Numbered from the stretch's first letter, positions 25,001-33,656 are shown. The stretch: 55,061 bases of DNA from Clostridiales bacterium (GCA_017515465.1 JAFWFV010000008.1:1-55061); one strand, 5' to 3'. Numbers and translations are program-made. The notes: generated by a model not told the origin, from the letters alone.

Positions 25001-26502
25001 TATGCGAAAGGATTCTCCGTCTTGTAGAGAACGCCCTGGGGCTGGTTGTAGTTGATCTCGTCAACGTCGACGCCGATCATCTTGAATACTTCGTAGAGCA
25101 TCTTGCCGTGATGACCGAAAGCGATGGCTGCGTGATGAGGATAGTTCTTCTCAACGAGGACGTGCCTGTAGAACCTGCCCATCTCGGGGATGGCAAAGAT
25201 GCCGATGCCGCCGAAGGACCTGGTCCTGACTGGGAGGACCTCACCCTGTGCGATATATGCTCTGAGCTTTGTGTCTGCTGTTGACTGGAGCCTGTAGACA
25301 GTTGCCTGGCCGGGTGCGATGTCGCCCTCGAGTGTTCCGTTGGTAACCTCCTGAGGCAGTGTCCTTGCCATGATCTTCTGATATTTCATCTCACAGAAAG
25401 CAAGCTTTGTGGATGCTGTGTTGCCGCAGTGGAATCCCATGAATGTATCGGTGATCTTGTAGTCGTAACCGAACTTGCCCTTGATCTCGTCGTTATACAT
25501 GTCCTTAGGTACGGAGTTGTTGATATCGAGGAGCGTTACGATGTCGTTGGATACGACGCTGCCGATATATTCGCTCAGTGCACCGTAGATATCCACCTCG
25601 CAGGATACGGGGATGCCTCTCTTTGTGAGACGGCTGTTGACGAAGCAGGGAACGAATCCGAACTGCGTCTGGAAAGCGGGCCAGCACTTGCCGGCTATAG
25701 CAACGTACTTTCTGCTGCCCTTATGCTCTTCGATCCAGTCGAGGAGTGTGAGCTCGTACTGAGCGAGCTTGGATAATATCTCAGGTTTCTTGTTTCCTGC
25801 ACCCAGCTCTGCTGCCATGTCGTCAACGACTGACTGGATCCTGCTATCTCCTGCGTGCTTGTTAAATGCCTCGAAGAGGTCGAGCTCCGAGTTCTCCTCG
25901 ATCTCCACGCCGATGTTGTACAGGGGCTTGATGGGAGCGTTGCAGGCCAGGAAGTCCTGGGGACGGGGGCCGAAGCCGATGATCTTGAGGTTCCTGATGG
26001 CGCATACTGTCTTTGCTATGGTATGGAATTCGGCGATCATGTCGGCGCATTCCTCGGCATCTCCTACGGGATACTCGGGGATATATGCCTTGAGGTTTCT
26101 CAGTTTCAGGTTATAGCTGGCGTTGAGCATACCGCAGTATGCGTCTCCTCTGTCGTCCAGGAGCTTGTCGCCTGATTCCTCGGCGGCTGCAACTACCATG
26201 GCAGGGCCGTCGAAATACTTAACGAGCAGTGTCTCGGGAGTCTCGGGTCCGAAGTTGCCCAGATATACCACCAGGGCATCTACTCCAGCGGCGTTGATGT
26301 CTGCCAGAGCCTTTTCCATGTCTTTCTCGTTCTCGACCGTTACCTTGCTCTCGTAGATGTCACCATACTTTGCCTTGTAGCATGAAACAAGCGCTGCTCT
26401 CCTGCTCTCTGACAGGCTCATGGGGAAACAGTCTCTGCTGACAGCGACGATACCCATCCTGATCTCAGGCATGTTCTCTGAAAAAGTCTTAGCGATACCC
26501 AT
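25000..26502 (-). CDS. L-fucose/L-arabinose isomerase family sugar isomerase (COG2407 type)
   Basis: A 500-residue aldose-ketose isomerase of the FucI/AraA fold. It begins at an ATG with GGGAGG nine bases upstream. Likely metal ligands are the Glu in SCEVDIYGAL (about 300), the Asp in TLLDINNS (about 324) and a His of the HHAAIAFGHHGK region (about 468), by analogy with FucI. It is much less like classical L-arabinose isomerase than the AraA at 37370. Coupling to xylulokinase implies that its product is D-xylulose or is converted to it, so it could isomerise D-xylose or another pentose. Substrate prediction from sequence is weak. No xylA-type gene is in the window. Confidence 0.75.
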   Translation of the reverse strand: MGIAKTFSENMPEIRMGIVAVSRDCFPMSLSESRRAALVSCYKAKYGDIYESKVTVENEKDMEKALADINAAGVDALVVYLGNFGPETPETLLVKYFDGPAMVVAAAEESGDKLLDDRGDAYCGMLNASYNLKLRNLKAYIPEYPVGDAEECADMIAEFHTIAKTVCAIRNLKIIGFGPRPQDFLACNAPIKPLYNIGVEIEENSELDLFEAFNKHAGDSRIQSVVDDMAAELGAGNKKPEILSKLAQYELTLLDWIEEHKGSRKYVAIAGKCWPAFQTQFGFVPCFVNSRLTKRGIPVSCEVDIYGALSEYIGSVVSNDIVTLLDINNSVPKDMYNDEIKGKFGYDYKITDTFMGFHCGNTASTKLAFCEMKYQKIMARTLPQEVTNGTLEGDIAPGQATVYRLQSTADTKLRAYIAQGEVLPVRTRSFGGIGIFAIPEMGRFYRHVLVEKNYPHHAAIAFGHHGKMLYEVFKMIGVDVDEINYNQPQGVLYKTENPFA

Positions 26503-26630
26503 TGTAGTTACCTCCCGGGGATTTTGTTATTACTCTTTTATTGTAGTATTCGTATTTGTTCAAAATCATACGCAAGATGGTGGAAAACTTGTGATTTTTG
26601 CCGTGGGGGAGGGATAGATAAAAATGTGTG

Positions 26631-26639
26631 TGATACAAT
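26631..26639 (+). promoter_or_regulatory. Extended -10 promoter of the sensor operon
   Basis: TGATACAAT (TGn plus TACAAT) lies 25 bases upstream of ATG 26665, with a CGGAGG ribosome site between. No -35 is obvious. The 160-bp gap also carries the divergent promoter region of the isomerase operon, and nothing else was recognised in it. Confidence 0.5.
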
Positions 26640-26664
26640 ATTAGAAATCAACGGAGGACTCCCA

Positions 26665-28278
26665 ATGGAATTGATCAAGGTTTTTATCTGCGAGGATGAG
26701 AGTATAGTTCGCGAAGGACTTCGCGACATGATCCCCTGGGAGAAATACGGCTATGAGTTCGTGGGAGACGCCCCTGACGGCGAGATGGCCCTGCCCATGA
26801 TCCGTAAGCTCAGGCCCGACGTCCTGATCACAGACATTACCATGCCCTTTATGGACGGACTGTCCCTGAGCAAGACGGTCCTGCAGGAGTTCCCTAATAT
26901 CAAGATAATAGTAATCAGCGGCTACAGCGATTTCGAATATGCGAGAAAGGCCATCGAGCTGGGCGTGGAGCAGTATCTCTTAAAGCCCATAACAAAGGCC
27001 GACATGATCAAGGCCCTGGAGGGCACGAGAAAGAAGATCAACGAGGAGAACGAACAGAAGGACTACGTCAGCCAGTACGAGCAGGAGTTCAAGAAGTTCG
27101 AGCGTTTCTCCCACAGGGCTTTCTTTGAAAAGCTGGTGGAGGGGTCACTTTCCGTCCAGGAGATCTATGAGGAGGCCAACAAGCTCCATCTGAACCTGTC
27201 TGCGGACGAATTTAACATTGTTATATTTACCGTTCAGGACCTGATGCAGTCCAAATATACGGATGATGCGTCCAATGTATCCGAGGGGTTGCTCAATCAC
27301 TTCCTGCAGTATCCGGATTACATACTCTTCAGGTGCAATCTCCTGTCGTATGCGGTATTGATCAAGGGTGATGCTGACCGCCTGCCCCAGCTGCAGGAGA
27401 AGTGCGTGCACCTCATCAGGGAGCACTGTGAGCAGGCTGATTCTCCCGTAGACTGGTATGTGGCCGTGGGAACCCCCACCAAGAGGCTGTCGGGATTATC
27501 CTCGTGCTATGCAGACGCCAACAGGGCTTTCGCATACCGCCACATATTCCCCACAAAGCACATATTTGATGCGGCGGAGCTCAACTCCGAGCACTACGCT
27601 CCCGATGAGAATGACATCAATAAGATAGATGCAGGTAAATTCGACCCCCTGATCGTCAGGTATTTCGTGCAGACGGGTACCCTGAACGAGGTGGAGGCCT
27701 TTGCGGATGAATATTTAAGCGGCATGGACAACGCCCTGCATTCCATAATGTTCAGGTCCTATCTCCTGGTGAGCATCAGGGTCAATGTGGAACTGGCCCT
27801 GAAGGAGGCCAACGTGGACCAGCAGCAGATCGCAGGACTCCTGCCCAATTTCGACATGAACACCTCCCCCGAGGAGGTCAGGGTATATCTCAAGGAGATG
27901 CTGGACGTTGCCATCAAGCTCCGCGAGGCAGAATCCCAGAAGAGGAGCAATGACATTACGGACAGCGCACTGCAGTATGTCAACGCACATTATTCGGACG
28001 CTGACATCTCACTGGACAGCGTGGCAGAGGCCATCAACATCTCGGCCAATTACCTGAGCGCATTGTTCAGCAACAAGGTGGGATTATCCTTTGTCGAATA
28101 CATAACAAAGAAGAGGATGGCCAAGGCCAAGCAGCTCCTGAGAAATACCAGCAAGCGCTCCGGCGAGATCGCAGGCGAGATAGGGTATAAGGACCCCAGG
28201 TACTTCTCCTTCGTGTTCAAGAAATATCAGGGCGTTACCCCCAGCCAGTACCGTAACGGGGAAACCGGTGAAGAATGA
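26665..28278 (+). CDS. AraC-type response regulator (YesN-like)
   Basis: A 537-residue cytoplasmic regulator. ATG 26665 has CGGAGGA at the right distance; the open frame further upstream crosses the promoter. Residues 3-125 are a receiver domain: acidic pair in CEDES near 9-11, phospho-acceptor Asp in DVLITDITMPFMDG near 56, ISGYSDFEYA and Lys in YLLKPI near 106. A long helical middle follows. Residues 435-530 hold two AraC helix-turn-helix units (DISLDSVAEAINISANYLSALF and the SGEIAGEIGYKDPRYFSFVFK signature). The next gene, its kinase, overlaps by four bases. It probably activates sugar transport genes; phased repeats at 32300-32398 are a candidate target. Confidence 0.85.
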   Translation: MELIKVFICEDESIVREGLRDMIPWEKYGYEFVGDAPDGEMALPMIRKLRPDVLITDITMPFMDGLSLSKTVLQEFPNIKIIVISGYSDFEYARKAIELGVEQYLLKPITKADMIKALEGTRKKINEENEQKDYVSQYEQEFKKFERFSHRAFFEKLVEGSLSVQEIYEEANKLHLNLSADEFNIVIFTVQDLMQSKYTDDASNVSEGLLNHFLQYPDYILFRCNLLSYAVLIKGDADRLPQLQEKCVHLIREHCEQADSPVDWYVAVGTPTKRLSGLSSCYADANRAFAYRHIFPTKHIFDAAELNSEHYAPDENDINKIDAGKFDPLIVRYFVQTGTLNEVEAFADEYLSGMDNALHSIMFRSYLLVSIRVNVELALKEANVDQQQIAGLLPNFDMNTSPEEVRVYLKEMLDVAIKLREAESQKRSNDITDSALQYVNAHYSDADISLDSVAEAINISANYLSALFSNKVGLSFVEYITKKRMAKAKQLLRNTSKRSGEIAGEIGYKDPRYFSFVFKKYQGVTPSQYRNGETGEE

Positions 28279-29711
28279 CATTCCTTAGGAGCAGGCTGAA
28301 CAGGAATACCGTCCAGGGCAAGATGTCACGCTTGATCCTGCAGATGTTCATTCCCATCGTGCTGATACTGCTCATTATCTTTGCCATGATCCTCACCAGG
28401 AACATTATATTCGCATCTGTATCAGGCAACATCGTCAAGGCCTCAGGATTCAACCAGAACTTCAAGAACGAAGTCGACCTGCAGATGTATCTCTACGTCA
28501 GCGGCAGCAGCGATAAGATCCCCTACGATGACGTTTCATCTGCAAAGCAGCTGGCGGAGGAACTCCTCACCAACACCACGGATCCCGACAGCCGCAAGGC
28601 CATGAACAACGTTCTCACACTCTGCGATAACCTGAGTGGTTACATGAGGAGGATCGAGCAGACCAAGAGATACGATGAGAGGATGAACCAGCTGGAGACC
28701 AACATCTACGGCATCACCCAATTGATAGAGGACTATATATATTCATATCTGTACTATGAGGCAGGTGAGATGGCCGAGATCCAGAAGCAGCTGGACTACT
28801 GGCTCACATTTGAGATCGCTTTCGTTGTTGTTATCGCAGCAATAGTAATCCCTATCGTCATGAGGAGCTCCCTGAAGCTCAGCAGGAGCATCACGGACCC
28901 CATCATGGAGATGAGCAGCAGGGTCGAGGAGATCGGCGGAGGAGACCTGTCACCCAGGACTCCCGTACAGACGGATGACACTTCACTTACTCTCCTGTCC
29001 ACAGGTATCGAGGACATGGTCTCCAGGATCAATCAGCAGATGGAGATCAACCGCCAGGAACAGATCAAGATCAGGGATATCGAGATGTCCCTCATCCAGG
29101 CGCAGATCAATCCCCACTTCCTCTATAACACCCTGGATGCCATCGTCTGGCTCATAGAGATCGGCAAGAACGATCAGGCGGAGCAGATGGTAACCAGCCT
29201 GTCGTCCTATTTCAGATCTTTCCTCAGTGACGGCAGATCCATCGTAACCATCGGCGAGGAGAAAAAGCACGTTTCCAGCTATCTGGAGATCCAGCAGGTC
29301 AGGTACAGGGACATCATGGAATTCGACATCAAGATCGATCCTGAGATAGAGGGTTATAAACTCCCCAAGATGACACTGCAGCCTCTGGTCGAAAATGCCA
29401 TATATCACGGCCTCAAGCCCAAGCGCGGCAAGGGCAGGATAACCGTGTCCGGAACATGCGATGACCATACTATAACTCTGGAGGTCAGGGACACGGGCCT
29501 CGGCATGGATGAGGGGACACTGGCTGATCTGAAAAAACGCGTCTTGTCCGAGGACACCACCAGCTTCGGCCTGACATCCGCATACAAGAGATTAAAGCTC
29601 CTCTACGGAGATGAGTGTTCGTTCGACGTAAAGAGCACCCCCGGCGAGGGAACATCCATCAGCATCACCATACCACGAAAGGCGGAGATAGATAATGAAA
29701 CGATCCTCTGA
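28275..29711 (+). CDS. Sensor histidine kinase (LytS/YesM type)
   Basis: A 478-residue membrane kinase. The first helix is at about 18-45, an extracytoplasmic domain of roughly 120 residues follows, and the second helix is near 172-195. A HAMP domain (198-255) leads to the His_kinase domain with the phospho-acceptor His in QINPHFLYNTLDAIVWL near 280. The HATPase domain has LVENAIYHGLKPK near 372, DTGLGMD near 413 and GLTSAYKRL near 432. The 17-base overlap with the following binding-lipoprotein gene and the ATGA overlap with the regulator gene tie the three into one unit. The lipoprotein probably presents sugar to the outer domain, as XylFII does to LytS in Clostridium beijerinckii. Confidence 0.85.
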   Translation: MTFLRSRLNRNTVQGKMSRLILQMFIPIVLILLIIFAMILTRNIIFASVSGNIVKASGFNQNFKNEVDLQMYLYVSGSSDKIPYDDVSSAKQLAEELLTNTTDPDSRKAMNNVLTLCDNLSGYMRRIEQTKRYDERMNQLETNIYGITQLIEDYIYSYLYYEAGEMAEIQKQLDYWLTFEIAFVVVIAAIVIPIVMRSSLKLSRSITDPIMEMSSRVEEIGGGDLSPRTPVQTDDTSLTLLSTGIEDMVSRINQQMEINRQEQIKIRDIEMSLIQAQINPHFLYNTLDAIVWLIEIGKNDQAEQMVTSLSSYFRSFLSDGRSIVTIGEEKKHVSSYLEIQQVRYRDIMEFDIKIDPEIEGYKLPKMTLQPLVENAIYHGLKPKRGKGRITVSGTCDDHTITLEVRDTGLGMDEGTLADLKKRVLSEDTTSFGLTSAYKRLKLLYGDECSFDVKSTPGEGTSISITIPRKAEIDNETIL

Positions 29712-30714
29712 CACAGGCCGGCTTATTGCAACAATTATCCTGATGATCACCCTGGCTCTGGCAGGAGTGATGATGGCCGCATGCAAGGGCGGGACAGAGG
29801 AGACAGATGAAAAGGAACTCTTCGTAATTGGTTTTTCCCAGCTGGGGTCAGAATCTGACTGGCGTCTGGCCAACACCAAGTCCATGATGGATACATTTAC
29901 CAACGACAAGGGATACGAGCTTGTCATTCAGAATGCAAAGCAGCAGCAGGACAACCAGTTCGCAGCCATCAGGAGCTTTATCCTGGAGGGTGTGGATCTG
30001 ATAATAATCGCACCTACCGTTGAGGAGGGCTGGGAGAACGTACTAAGGGAGATACACGATGCGGGGATACCTGTGATCATAATCGACAGGTCGGTTGCCG
30101 TATGGGATACGAACCTGTTCCTGACAAATGTCGGATCGGACTTCCTCAGGCAGGGACAGATGGCTATCGAATGGCTGGAGTCCCAGCCCGTAAATCCCGA
30201 TACAGGCTGCCTTAAGATACTGCACCTGCAGGGAACATACGGCGCAACGGCCCAGATTCAGAGGACCAGGGCGCTGGAGGAGGGCGTCGAGGCTCATCCG
30301 GAGTGGTATATCGCATCCCAGCTCTACGGGGACTTTACCGAGGCAAAGGGATATGAGGTCATGACCGAATACTTAAGCGACCCTGAGAACCGGGACATCG
30401 ATGTGATCTACAGCGAGAACGACAACATGACCTTCGGCGCCATCCAGGCATTGGAAGAAGCGGGAATTACATATGGCGATGAAGGACAGGTCAAGATCAT
30501 TACTTTCGATGCCACAAAGAAAGCGCTTCAGTTATGCATGGACGGCAAGATCAGCGTATGCGTGGAGTGCAATCCCATGCACGGCCCCGTGGTGGAGGAC
30601 CTGATCAGCAGATACAGGGCCGGGGAATCCATCCCCAGACAGATCTTTGTTGATGAGACATGCTTTACCAGGGATAACCTCACGCAGGAGATAATCGACG
30701 GCAGGGAATACTGA
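29695..30714 (+). CDS. Sugar-binding lipoprotein, probable co-sensor of the kinase
   Basis: A 339-residue periplasmic-binding-protein-like lipoprotein (Peripla_BP_4 fold). Signal peptide 1-29 ends in lipobox MAAC with Cys30. The mature part follows YtfQ: IGFSQLGSESDWRLANT near 45, VDLIIIAPTVEEGW near 100, IIIDRSVAVWD near 122, LHLQGTYGATAQIQR near 172 and YSENDNMTFGAIQAL near 235. No ATPase or permease gene follows, so it is more likely the ligand sensor of the two-component system than a transport component. It may also supply the importer at 33684-37355. It is related to, but clearly different from, the binding protein at 32619. Confidence 0.85.
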   Translation: MKRSSDTGRLIATIILMITLALAGVMMAACKGGTEETDEKELFVIGFSQLGSESDWRLANTKSMMDTFTNDKGYELVIQNAKQQQDNQFAAIRSFILEGVDLIIIAPTVEEGWENVLREIHDAGIPVIIIDRSVAVWDTNLFLTNVGSDFLRQGQMAIEWLESQPVNPDTGCLKILHLQGTYGATAQIQRTRALEEGVEAHPEWYIASQLYGDFTEAKGYEVMTEYLSDPENRDIDVIYSENDNMTFGAIQALEEAGITYGDEGQVKIITFDATKKALQLCMDGKISVCVECNPMHGPVVEDLISRYRAGESIPRQIFVDETCFTRDNLTQEIIDGREY

Positions 30715-30761
30715 CCGCGTTTAACATAAGGAAACAATCTGTTAAACGATTGTGAAGTGTG

Positions 30762-30789
30762 TTTACTTGATCTCATCATGTGATATTAT
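30762..30789 (+). promoter_or_regulatory. Sigma-A type promoter of the double-glycine peptide gene
   Basis: TTTACT (30762-30767) and TATTAT (30784-30789) are 16 bp apart. Upstream, GTTTAAC (30719-30725) and GTTAAAC (30741-30747) form an inverted repeat that could be an operator or a weak terminator for the sensor operon. The gene therefore has its own promoter. Confidence 0.5.
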
Positions 30790-30824
30790 CCGTGGTAATT
30801 AAAGGAATTAGGAGGTATATCAAC

Positions 30825-31133
30825 TTGGAAGACAAAGAGATTAATGAGATCAACATGGAGGAACTCGATCAGGTATCCGGCGGAACTGCAATGTTCAGGT
30901 CAGGCAATCTGAAGCCTCGGATCGTGAGGACCATGACAGAGTCCGAGAAGTTCGATCTGTTCAACAGTGCCATGGAACTGCACCTGATGGGATATGACCT
31001 GGATTCTGCTGCTATCCGCCTCAAGGATACGTGCGGAGCGGCAACCGATGAGGAATACCGTACAAAGCTGAACTATCTCCGTGATATCTGGCCTCAGGTC
31101 GTATCAGACGTCAATAACCAGAGAGGCACATGA
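30825..31133 (+). CDS. Small protein with double-glycine (bacteriocin-type) leader
   Basis: A 102-residue protein. I take the TTG at 30825 as start because an AGGAGG site (30810-30815) lies nine bases upstream; the longer frame starts inside the promoter. Residues 12-20 read EELDQVSGG, the leader motif (ELxxVxGG) cleaved by C39-type exporter peptidases. The 82-residue remainder is helical with a single Cys (in KDTCGAA) and no TonB-, lanthipeptide- or Nif11-type core pattern that I recognise. It could be a secreted signal or bacteriocin-like protein, or a non-secreted protein with a chance motif. No C39 exporter gene is in the window. It lies between the sugar sensor operon and the convergent araR gene. 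Confidence 0.65.
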   Translation: MEDKEINEINMEELDQVSGGTAMFRSGNLKPRIVRTMTESEKFDLFNSAMELHLMGYDLDSAAIRLKDTCGAATDEEYRTKLNYLRDIWPQVVSDVNNQRGT

Positions 31134-31141
31134 TCAACTGA

Positions 31142-32197
31142 TCAGCCGCTGGTCCTGACTGAGAGTTCCATAGCGACAGGATTGATTTTTAACGCCCTGC
31201 GTTCAGAGGCAGATATGACTGCCCCGGCCAGGGCGTTTATCAATGCGCCGGGTTCAGGTCCTGCGGATGTTATTGAACCTTCACCTGATGCATAGTAACT
31301 GTTGTCGAAGGATACGACGGAGATGTCTCCGGGAACCTTTATGCCGCGCTTCCCGGCCAGGCGTATGAATTCGTGGGCCAGAGGATCGTTATGGCATATG
31401 ACTGCGCTGTTGCCCGGCAGGTTTTTCTTTATGAAATTATCCAGGACCGTCCTGTTTCCCCGCATGATGTCATTTAGGTCATCCGTGGTAAAGAGCATGA
31501 AGGAATCCTCATCAAATGTCAGGTTCAGATCTTGAAGGGAAGATAACACACCCTCATATCTGCCGATTCCTGCCTGATCGTCCATGAGGAACAGTCCTGC
31601 GATGTTCCTGTGTCCGTGACCGGACAGATGCCTGACGAGGAGCTCTGCTCCGGATCTGTAGTCTACTGATATGGTCATGTTATTAGAAGCATAAGAAGAA
31701 AATAAATATACTATCTCAATACCACTGTCGCGGACGGTATCTATCAGCCTGATGTTGGGCGAGGGAAGTGCGCTCCTGATGGGGCATATGACTATGCAGG
31801 ATGGTTTGGATCCCAGTGCGGCAGACAGGTATTCCTTTTCTTTTTTATACGAGTTGCCGGTGCTAAATGTCCTGAGGGTCAGTCTCTTCTTTTCCAGTCT
31901 GCTCTGCAATCCCTTGATGAGTTCAGGCATTATGTATCCGTCACGGTCAGAGGTGATCAGCCATACCTCATCGGATGACAGGGGGGAAGAGGATGCTATA
32001 AAAGATCCTGCACCTTTCTTCTTTACGATCTCGCCCCTGCTCTCCAGAACGTCCAAAGCGGACCTTACAGTCTGCCTGCTGCAGGAATACTTCTTTGCCA
32101 GGTCCTGTTCGGAGGGCAGTTTATTAGCTCCGTCCTTTTTGCTCTGACGGATCTCCAGTTCCAGCTTGTTTACGATGTCCTGATATTTGGCTGCCAT
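31142..32197 (-). CDS. araR: AraR-type arabinose repressor (GntR wing plus LacI-type core)
   Basis: A 351-residue regulator with an N-terminal GntR winged helix (residues 5-68: LPSEQDLAKKYSCSRQTVRSAL, then GEIVKKKGAGSFI). The C-terminal Peripla_BP_3 effector domain (75-345) includes HGHRNIAGLFLMDD near 200, AVICHNDPLA near 268 and DISVVSFDNS near 297. This is the domain order of Bacillus AraR, which binds L-arabinose and then releases its operators. Length and order fit well. It is divergent from the importer/araAD operon, and TATAAT lies 11-16 bases before the ATG on the minus strand. It probably represses the arabinose operon and may control itself. Confidence 0.85.
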   Translation of the reverse strand: MAAKYQDIVNKLELEIRQSKKDGANKLPSEQDLAKKYSCSRQTVRSALDVLESRGEIVKKKGAGSFIASSSPLSSDEVWLITSDRDGYIMPELIKGLQSRLEKKRLTLRTFSTGNSYKKEKEYLSAALGSKPSCIVICPIRSALPSPNIRLIDTVRDSGIEIVYLFSSYASNNMTISVDYRSGAELLVRHLSGHGHRNIAGLFLMDDQAGIGRYEGVLSSLQDLNLTFDEDSFMLFTTDDLNDIMRGNRTVLDNFIKKNLPGNSAVICHNDPLAHEFIRLAGKRGIKVPGDISVVSFDNSYYASGEGSITSAGPEPGALINALAGAVISASERRALKINPVAMELSVRTSG

Positions 32198-32299
32198 ACA
32201 GGGTTATTATACAACATGGTGGAATTTTTCATATGTCATCAAAAAGTAAACAAAGAACCTGTTTTGTGCAGTGGGTAATCTTATCGTGTTGAAAATGCA

Positions 32300-32398
32300 T
32301 GACATGTGATTTTTTGAGAGAGTATCCTGACATTTGTCTATTTTCCAGATCAGAATTCTGACATCTGCCATTCCGTCATCGTAAGATATCCGACATGT
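32300..32398 (+). promoter_or_regulatory. Four phased TGACAT-type direct repeats upstream of the importer operon
   Basis: Four hexamers, TGACAT at 32300, 32328 and 32359 and CGACAT at 32391, lie 28, 31 and 32 bp apart, close to three helical turns. Each is followed by a short G/T-containing tail (GTG, TTTG, CTG, GTATG). Regular direct repeats are typical targets of AraC-type activators, so the response regulator encoded at 26665 is a candidate binder. They are 220-320 bp upstream of the start of the binding-lipoprotein gene. Confidence 0.5.
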
Positions 32399-32527
32399 AT
32401 GGATAAGATATTCAACAAATACCGGGAATATGCCGTATGTGATACAGGATCTGTCTGCTTTTGGACCCGGAAAAGCCAAGTTGTATTTATGCACTTTTAC
32501 CAATGTGGCTCAGACACACGAGTTTCG

Positions 32528-32558
32528 TTGATTCGGGATTGAAATATGTGTTTACTAT
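32528..32558 (+). promoter_or_regulatory. Candidate promoter of the arabinose importer/catabolic operon
   Basis: TTGATT (32528-32533) is followed by TTTACT after 17 bp, or TACTAT after 19 bp. The weak -10 fits a promoter that needs an activator such as the one presumed to bind the upstream repeats. No clear AraR palindrome was recognised by eye. Confidence 0.4.
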
Positions 32559-32618
32559 GGTCAGGGCACAGGAAGAACTGTGGTTCAAAAATCAAAAATG
32601 AAAGAAAGAGGCGACAAA

Positions 32619-33575
32619 ATGAAGAAGTTTGTAACAATTATGCTTTCAGCAGCTCTCATGTCTTCAATGGCATTCGGTATGACCGCATGTACAGCCGGCG
32701 GCGGCAGCGATCTGATCAAGGTTGGTATCATCAACAACGATCCCAACGAGTCAGGCTACCGTACAGCTAACGACAGGGACATGAAGGAGACATTCACAGA
32801 GGCTAACGGTTATGAGGCACAGTTCGCTTACAGCTTGAAGAACGAAGAGCAGATCTCTTTTGCTCAGAAGTTCATTCAGGACGAAGTTGATTACCTCTTG
32901 ATCTCTGCAGCCGGCACATCCGGTTGGGACTCAGTTCTTACAGACGCTAAGAACGCCGGCATCAAGGTTATCCTCTTCGACAGAACTATCGACGCTGACG
33001 AGTCACTCTACGAAGCATCCATCGTTTCCGACATGGCAGCAGAAGGTGAGCAGGCAGTTAACTGGCTCGCATCCCAGAACCTCGACGAGTACAACATCAT
33101 CCACATCCAGGGTGTTATGGGTTCATCCGCTCAGATCGGACGTACAGGCGCTCTCGATGAGATGGTAAACAACAACGCTAACTGGAACCTCGTTGACCAG
33201 CAGACAGCTGAGTGGAACGCAGAGACAGCACAGCAGATCGTTCAGGCCGTTATCGACTCCGGTGAAGACTTCAACGTTATCTATGCTGAGAACGACGACA
33301 TGGCTAAGGGTGCTGTTCAGGCTCTCGACAAGGCTAACATCTCTCACGGCGTAGGCAAGGACGTTATCGTTATCGGTTTCGACTGCAACAAGTGGGCTCT
33401 CGAAGAACTCCTCGCAGGCAACTGGAACTATGATGGTCAGTGCAATCCTTTCCAGGCTTCCTACATCGACGGTATCATCAGAAACGGTGCTACACAGAAG
33501 GTAGTTATCATGGAAGAGAAGGGCTTTGACGCTACAACTATCACACAGGATGACGTAAACAACTACGGTATCTGA
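32619..33575 (+). CDS. Sugar ABC transporter substrate-binding lipoprotein (YtfQ-like)
   Basis: A 318-residue binding protein starting at ATG 32619 (AGAGG nine bases upstream). A lipoprotein signal ends in MTAC with Cys24. The mature domain is a Peripla_BP_4 fold: KVGIINNDPNESGYRTAND near 36, VDYLLISAAGTSGW near 90, ILFDRTIDAD near 117, IIHIQGVMGSSAQIGR near 164, NVIYAENDDMAKGAVQAL near 222 and VIGFDCNKWALEEL near 248. It is the first gene of the importer operon and is separated from the ATPase gene by a strong hairpin, the usual way to make more binding protein than transporter. Codon choice is strongly biased (CTC, AAC, ATC), a sign of high expression. The substrate is probably L-arabinose or an arabinose-containing sugar, by context. 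Confidence 0.9.
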   Translation: MKKFVTIMLSAALMSSMAFGMTACTAGGGSDLIKVGIINNDPNESGYRTANDRDMKETFTEANGYEAQFAYSLKNEEQISFAQKFIQDEVDYLLISAAGTSGWDSVLTDAKNAGIKVILFDRTIDADESLYEASIVSDMAAEGEQAVNWLASQNLDEYNIIHIQGVMGSSAQIGRTGALDEMVNNNANWNLVDQQTAEWNAETAQQIVQAVIDSGEDFNVIYAENDDMAKGAVQALDKANISHGVGKDVIVIGFDCNKWALEELLAGNWNYDGQCNPFQASYIDGIIRNGATQKVVIMEEKGFDATTITQDDVNNYGI

Positions 33576-33617
33576 TCTCAGCTTCAGGAACTTAATATAA
33601 TAAGTAACCACTAAGCG

Positions 33618-33656
33618 GATGTGCGGTGCGATCTCATCGCACCGCACATCCTTTTT
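33618..33656 (+). terminator. Intra-operon attenuator hairpin
   Basis: GATGTGCGGTGCGAT pairs perfectly with ATCGCACCGCACATC (15 bp, three-base CTC loop) and is followed by CTTTTT. It sits between the binding-protein stop at 33575 and the ATPase start at 33684. It would stop many transcripts after the first gene or protect the 3' end of the binding-protein message. Confidence 0.85.
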
